Positions 50,941-54,799 of a stretch of 54,799 bases of DNA are shown piece by piece. The notes under the pieces are model-generated. The model saw nothing but the letters and a program-made list of their open reading frames with translations, was not told the DNA's origin and searched no databases. A program made the position numbers and the translations under genes. Position 1 is the first letter of the stretch. Each line of letters starts with the position of its first letter. Source of the DNA: Magnetococcus sp. PR-3 (GTDB lineage Bacteria; Pseudomonadota; Magnetococcia; Magnetococcales; Magnetococcaceae); contig NZ_JBAHUQ010000038.1 in NCBI RefSeq assembly GCF_036689865.1, positions 1-54,799 on the forward strand. The letters run 5' to 3'.

Positions 50941-52800
50941 GGGTGTGGATCAGGTGTCTCAAAGGCCGCCGGTGTAGACCAGCGGCCTTTTTGATGCGTG
51001 ACCGTGACTTTGCTCACCAGGGGCATAACCCCGCACAACAGGCTTGGCGGTATGATCAAGCGACCCAGCGTTAAGGGGGGTTGATCCGGTGTCTCAAAGG
51101 CCGCCGGTGTAGACTGACGGCCTTTTTGATGCGGGACCGTGACTTTGCTCACCAGGGGCATAAACCCGCACAACAGGCTTGGCGGTATGATCAAGCGACC
51201 CAGCTTTAAAAGGGGTATGGATCAGGTGTCTCAAAGGCTGCCGGTGTAGACCGGCGGCCTTTTTGATGCGTGACCGTGACGGGCCGGTGGTAACAAAGGT
51301 GGTCTGCTGAGCCTGAGGGGGGAACCCTCGGAGAAGGCTGGTCCGTTGTGATGGTCTTAACGGCGGACTGCAAGCAGGCTCGCCTTTGGGTTGAACATGC
51401 TGACAGAGCCCTTTTTCAACGAAGGGGGCTGCGTGTGGTTTTTCTGTGGATAACCCAACCGCAGATGACAACTTGCGGAGGGTGGTAAAGCGCACTTTGG
51501 CCCCAGGGTTGGGTGCGCAAAAGCTCAAAAAATGGATCAGGTGTCTCAAAGGCCGCCGGTGTAGACCGGCGGCCTTTTTGATGCGGGACCGTGACTTTGC
51601 TCACCAGGGGCATAAACCCGCACAACAGGCTTGGCGGTATGATCAAGCGACCCAGCTTTTAAGGGGGGTTGATCCGGTGTCTCAAAGGCCGTCGGTGTAG
51701 ACTGACGGCCTTTTTGATGCGTGACCGTGACTTTGCTCACCAGGGGCATAAACCCGCACAACAGGCTTGGCGGTATGATCAAGCGACCCAGCTTTAAAGG
51801 GGGGTTGATCCGGTGTCTCAAAGGCCGTCGGTGTAGACTGACGGCCTTTTTGATGCGTGACCGTGACTTTGCTCACCAGGGGCATAAACCCGCACAACAG
51901 GCTTGGCGGTATGATCAAGCGACCCAGCTTTAAGGGGGGTTGATCCGGTGTCTCAAAGGCCGTCGGTGTAGACCGGCGGCCTTTTTGATGCGTGACCGCG
52001 ACGGGCCGTTGGCAACAGAGGTGGTCTGCTGAGCCTGAGGGGGGAACCCTCGGAGAAAGCTGGTCCGTTGTGATGGTCTTAACGGCGGACTGCAAGCAGG
52101 CTCGCCTTTGGGTTGAACATGCTGACAGAGCCCTTTTTCAACGAAGGGGGCTGCGTGTGGTTTTTCTGTGGATAACCCAACCGCAGATGACAACTTGCGG
52201 AGGGTGGTAAAGCGCACTTTGGCCCCAGGGTTGGGTGCGCAAAAGCTCAAAAAATTGATCAGGTGTCTCAAAGGCCGCCGGTGTAGACTGGCGGCCTTTT
52301 TGATGCGTGACCGTGACTTTGCTCACCCAGGGGCATAAACCCGCACAACAGGCTTGGCGGTATGATCAAGCGACCCAGCGTTAAGGGGTGTGGATCAGGT
52401 GTCTCAAAGGCCGCCGGTGTAGACCAGCGGCCTTTTTGATGCGTGACCGTGACGGGCCGGTGGTAACAGAGGTGTCTGCTGAGCCTGAGGGGGGAACCCT
52501 CGGAGAAAGCTGGTCCGTTGTGATGGTCTTAACGGCGGACTGCAAGCAGGCTCGCCTTTGGGTTGAACATGCTGATAGAGCCCTTTTTCAACGAAGGGGG
52601 CTGCGTGTGGTTTTTCTGTGGATAACCCAACCGCAGATGACAACTTACTGAGGGTGGTAAAGCGCACTTTGGCCCCAGGGTTGGGTGCACAAAAGCTCAA
52701 AAAATGGATCAGGTGTCTCAAAGGCCGCCGGTGTAGACCGGCGGCCTTTTTGATGCGGGACCGTGACGGGCCGGTGGTAACAGAGGTGGCCTCCCAGCCT
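50941..52800. repeat. 1.8-kb mosaic array of short and long modules with terminator hairpins
   Basis: Ten copies of a hairpin AAAGGCCGCCGGT-GTAG-ACCGGCGGCCTTTTT (the first A of AAAGG at about 50961, 51096, 51233, 51548, 51683, 51819, 51955, 52269, 52406 and 52719) are spaced by about 135 bp or 314 bp, in the order S S L S S S L S L. The short module S carries a copy of the 3' end of the 50544 gene. The long module L carries a DUF551-like peptide and a DnaA-box-like 9-mer. A truncated L follows the last hairpin. No gene is otherwise supported. Confidence 0.92.
50961..50996 (+). terminator. First array hairpin, terminator of the 50544 gene
   Basis: GGCCGCCGGT-GTAG-ACCAGCGGCC with a run of A on the left and TTTTT on the right, 21 bp after the stop codon. 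It has one C-A mismatch; later copies in the array are perfectly or wobble paired. Confidence 0.85.
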
Positions 52801-52970
52801 GGGGAGGTAAGCCTAGGGCAGGGCAAAGGCCCGTGGTTGTACCTGCTTAGGGGGACGCTGCCCAAAAAAAGGGCTCGGATTAGGGCTCTAGGTCAGGGGC
52901 TCCGCCCCATGTCTTAGCGCGGGATCTATGCTTAGATCAAACAGGCGGAGGTGCCTAGCAAAGGCGTGGC
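52801..52970. other. Spacer after the array
   Basis: A small GGGGCTCCGCCCC palindrome (about 52898-52910) and no gene. Confidence 0.35.
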
Positions 52971-53489
52971 TTACGGGTAGGCGCCGGATGCGTAGTGCAG
53001 TTCGTAGCTGTGGCTGTAGATCTCCAGAATATTGCCAAAGGGGTCTTCCATATAGATCATGCGATAGGGCTTTTTTCCCGGATAGTAGTAACGGGGTTTG
53101 GCCATGCGTTTTTTGCCCCCTGCCGCCACAATTTTCTCCGCCAAGCCTTCAACATCAGGATCTTGCACACAGAAGTGAAAAATACCGGTCTTCCAATACT
53201 CAAAATTGTCTTTGGGGTTTTGCTGGTTTTTAAACTGAAACAGCTCAACACCAATCCGATCACCCGTGGAGAGATGGGCAATACGAAACGAGGACCAGTT
53301 GGGGCCAAAGACATCGGTACACATTTCACCAATGGCACGCCCATCCTCCACAATTTCAGTGGGCTTCATGATTAAATACCACCCTAGGACTTCGGTATAA
53401 AAAGTCACCGCGGCGTCCAGATCGGGTACTGAGATACCGATGTGGGAAAAGGTCCGGGGGTAGGGGGCTGGTGCGGCAGATGGCAGCAT
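52971..53489 (-). CDS. VOC-superfamily (glyoxalase/dioxygenase-like) protein
   Basis: 172 aa. The beta-alpha-beta-beta-beta modules show FSHIGISVPDLDAAVTFY, then metal positions H, E, H, E at FSHIG, GVELFQF, IFHFCVQD and NILEIYS. The enzyme could be a glyoxalase, dioxygenase or resistance protein; the substrate is not predictable. AGGAG precedes ATG 53489. It is divergent from the LysR regulator and is its probable target. Confidence 0.85.
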   Translation of the reverse strand: MLPSAAPAPYPRTFSHIGISVPDLDAAVTFYTEVLGWYLIMKPTEIVEDGRAIGEMCTDVFGPNWSSFRIAHLSTGDRIGVELFQFKNQQNPKDNFEYWKTGIFHFCVQDPDVEGLAEKIVAAGGKKRMAKPRYYYPGKKPYRMIYMEDPFGNILEIYSHSYELHYASGAYP

Positions 53490-53570
53490 GGTGGTGCTCC
53501 TGTGGCTTGGGGTAATCACCCCTATGTTGGGTTGACCACAAGCCTAGCAAGGGCGTACTCTTATGTGAAA

Positions 53571-53595
53571 TTATCAAAAATCATTAAAAAGATAA
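53571..53595. promoter_or_regulatory. Candidate LysR operator
   Basis: TTATC-N15-GATAA, an inverted repeat in the AT-rich gap between the divergent VOC gene and the LysR gene, starting 34 bp upstream of the regulator ATG. LysR proteins usually bind T-N11-A or similar dyads in such divergent gaps. The role is inferred from position. Confidence 0.45.
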
Positions 53596-53604
53596 TATTA
53601 GATT

Positions 53605-54495
53605 ATGATAAATCCCACCTTTCTACGTACCTTTATGTGCGTGGTCGAGACCGGCCACTTTACCCAAACCGCCAAGCGGCTACATATGACTCAGCCGGGG
53701 GTAAGCCAGCATATCCAAAAGTTAGAGCGGCAGCTTGAGCAGCCCTTGTTAAACCGTCATGGCAAAAGCTTTGAGCTGACGGTAGCCGGTGAGCAGCTCT
53801 ATGCGTATGGGTTGCAGCAGGCTCAAGCGGAGGTGGCATTGCACCGCGCCTTAACCGCGGACTGCCCCAACACAGGGGTGTGCAAACTGGCCTGTTCTGG
53901 GGCCATGGCCATGCAGCTCTACCCCAAACTGTTAACATGGCAGCAGCAGCACCCGGCTTTGTCGATGCAGCTGGAGGCCGCCCCCAACCCGGCCATTGTC
54001 GCACGGGTGCTCAGCAACCAATCTGATCTGGGTTTGGTAACCCAACCGGTGCAGGATGCCGCGTTGGCCCAACAGATATTGGGTCAAGATGCCCTCTGTC
54101 TGATCCTACCGGCCGGGGTGGAGGCCTCTTGGTCGACGTTAATGGCCCTGGGTTTTATCGATCATCCCGATGGCGATCACTATGCCAGCCAGCTGTTGGA
54201 AGCGAATTTTCCACAGAGCTATCGAGGTATGGGTGCCATCCCCAAAACCAGTTACATCAATCAGCTTAGTCAAATTCTTTTACCCATCGCCATGGGGCTG
54301 GGTTTTACCGTTCTGCCGCACTCCGCTTTGGCGGCCTTTCCTGAGCCTAAGCGCCTACACATCGCCCCGCTGGTTCATCCGGTCAATGAAACGGTCTATT
54401 TGATCACCAAGAAGCATCGCCCTTTGCCGGCGCGTTATGGAGGCATCCGTTCTCTGCTTGAGTCCCAGTGGGGGGCGCAGCCGCTAAGGGTCTGA
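53605..54495 (+). CDS. LysR-family transcriptional regulator
   Basis: 296 aa. N-terminal winged HTH (LRTFMCVVETGHFTQTAKRLHMTQPGVSQHIQKLE region, in parts) and C-terminal effector-binding domain from about residue 90. The effector is unknown. It is divergent from the VOC-family gene, the standard layout for a LysR regulator and its target. The start region is AT-rich. Confidence 0.92.
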   Translation: MINPTFLRTFMCVVETGHFTQTAKRLHMTQPGVSQHIQKLERQLEQPLLNRHGKSFELTVAGEQLYAYGLQQAQAEVALHRALTADCPNTGVCKLACSGAMAMQLYPKLLTWQQQHPALSMQLEAAPNPAIVARVLSNQSDLGLVTQPVQDAALAQQILGQDALCLILPAGVEASWSTLMALGFIDHPDGDHYASQLLEANFPQSYRGMGAIPKTSYINQLSQILLPIAMGLGFTVLPHSALAAFPEPKRLHIAPLVHPVNETVYLITKKHRPLPARYGGIRSLLESQWGAQPLRV

Positions 54496-54768
54496 GCCCC
54501 CCTTGTTAGGCCTGGGATGGTGGCCTAACAGGTCGAGCTGTGATCAAAAGTGTGTTCCCCCAGGCTTGGCTGAACAGCAGGCTGCTGGATGATTCGGTGT
54601 GGTGGGGTATGAAAGGAAGCCGTGGGGCTGTCACTTATCCTTGAGAGAAGGGGGGCCACCATAAACCTAACCCCTGCTTGCGACCGTTGGGTCACCAGCC
54701 ACGAGTAGCCGCCCATAGGAACAGAGGTGAAGCGGGGGGCTAAAGTTTCTATGGAGGCAGAGGCGCCA
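54496..54768. other. Right-edge intergenic region
   Basis: TTGTTAGGCC/GGCCTAACAG (54503-54531) forms a strong hairpin without a T-run just after the LysR stop. No gene is supported. Confidence 0.4.
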
Positions 54769-54799
54769 TAAAAAAGGCCACCGGTTGAAGCCGGTGGCC
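54769..54799 (-). terminator. Terminator at the right edge, minus strand
   Basis: GGCCACCGG-TTGAAG-CCGGTGGCC, a perfect 9-bp stem with an A-run on its left, so the minus-strand transcript would end in a U-run. The gene it ends lies beyond the window. Confidence 0.85.

Noticed and set aside
50941-52800. CRISPR array
   Set aside because: The repeated parts are 135-314 bp, the intervening sequence is also repeated, and no cas gene is near.
50941-52800. Replication origin based on three DnaA-like boxes
   Set aside because: Boxes are about 450-720 bp apart and only reflect module copies; no AT-rich unwinding region or dnaA/parAB gene is near.
1-54799. Magnetosome genes
   Set aside because: None of the mam or mms families is present, although the organism is probably magnetotactic.

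Overview
The window is GC-rich bacterial DNA that most likely comes from a magnetotactic coccus of the Magnetococcales (Magnetococcus/Magnetofaba relatives). The strongest clue is the one-repeat voltage-gated sodium channel at 48319-49146, which from memory is very close to, but not identical with, NavMs of Magnetococcus marinus MC-1. Abundant STAS, CheX and two-component genes and many intergenic minisatellites fit the same assignment. No magnetosome gene is present.

Region 1 (about 1-18740) is the late half of a podovirus-type prophage. Almost every gene is on the + strand. The order is an M15 endopeptidase plus small membrane genes (lysis-like block, 1045-2628), small and large terminase, portal, Bbp19-like protein, scaffold, major capsid protein, Bbp16-like cement protein, tail tubular proteins A and B, gp13/gp14/gp15-like internal virion proteins, and a tail-fibre-like protein built from DUF285 (BspA-type) repeats. 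It ends with an o-spanin-like lipoprotein and a frameshifted transglutaminase-like cysteine peptidase. The order is that of T7/BPP-1-like podoviruses. Integrase, repressor and replication genes must lie left of the window, and no attachment site could be identified.

Region 2 (18740-24460) is sparsely coding. It has two convergent STAS regulators, a small DUF551-like protein, a 56-residue zinc-ribbon protein, an AT-rich tract, a 54-bp minisatellite and a SulP/STAS anion transporter.

Region 3 (24463-28224) is a glycan-modification cluster: a TPR-glycosyltransferase, a polysaccharide pyruvyltransferase and a GT29 (sialyltransferase)-like protein. A paralogous TPR-glycosyltransferase lies at 40172-41794, flanked by two methyltransferases.

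Region 4 (28742-46990) is housekeeping and signalling. It holds the divergent carboxynorspermidine dehydrogenase/decarboxylase pair for spermidine synthesis, a sensor kinase with a FixJ-type regulator and a separate CheY-like regulator, HrpB helicase, an M20 amidohydrolase, a rubrerythrin-like protein, TcdA, TatD and small conserved unknowns.

Region 5 (46991-54799) holds two minisatellites, the NavMs-type channel, a CheX-like protein, a lipoprotein cytochrome c, and a remarkable 1.8-kb array (50941-52800) of about 135-bp and 314-bp modules. Each module carries a terminator hairpin, and the long ones carry a peptide resembling the DUF551-like gene at 20266. A VOC-family protein and a divergent LysR regulator follow. 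The array is the least explained structure in the window. Two arrays (after hrpB and after the 50544 gene) have repeated the 3' end of the gene before them.
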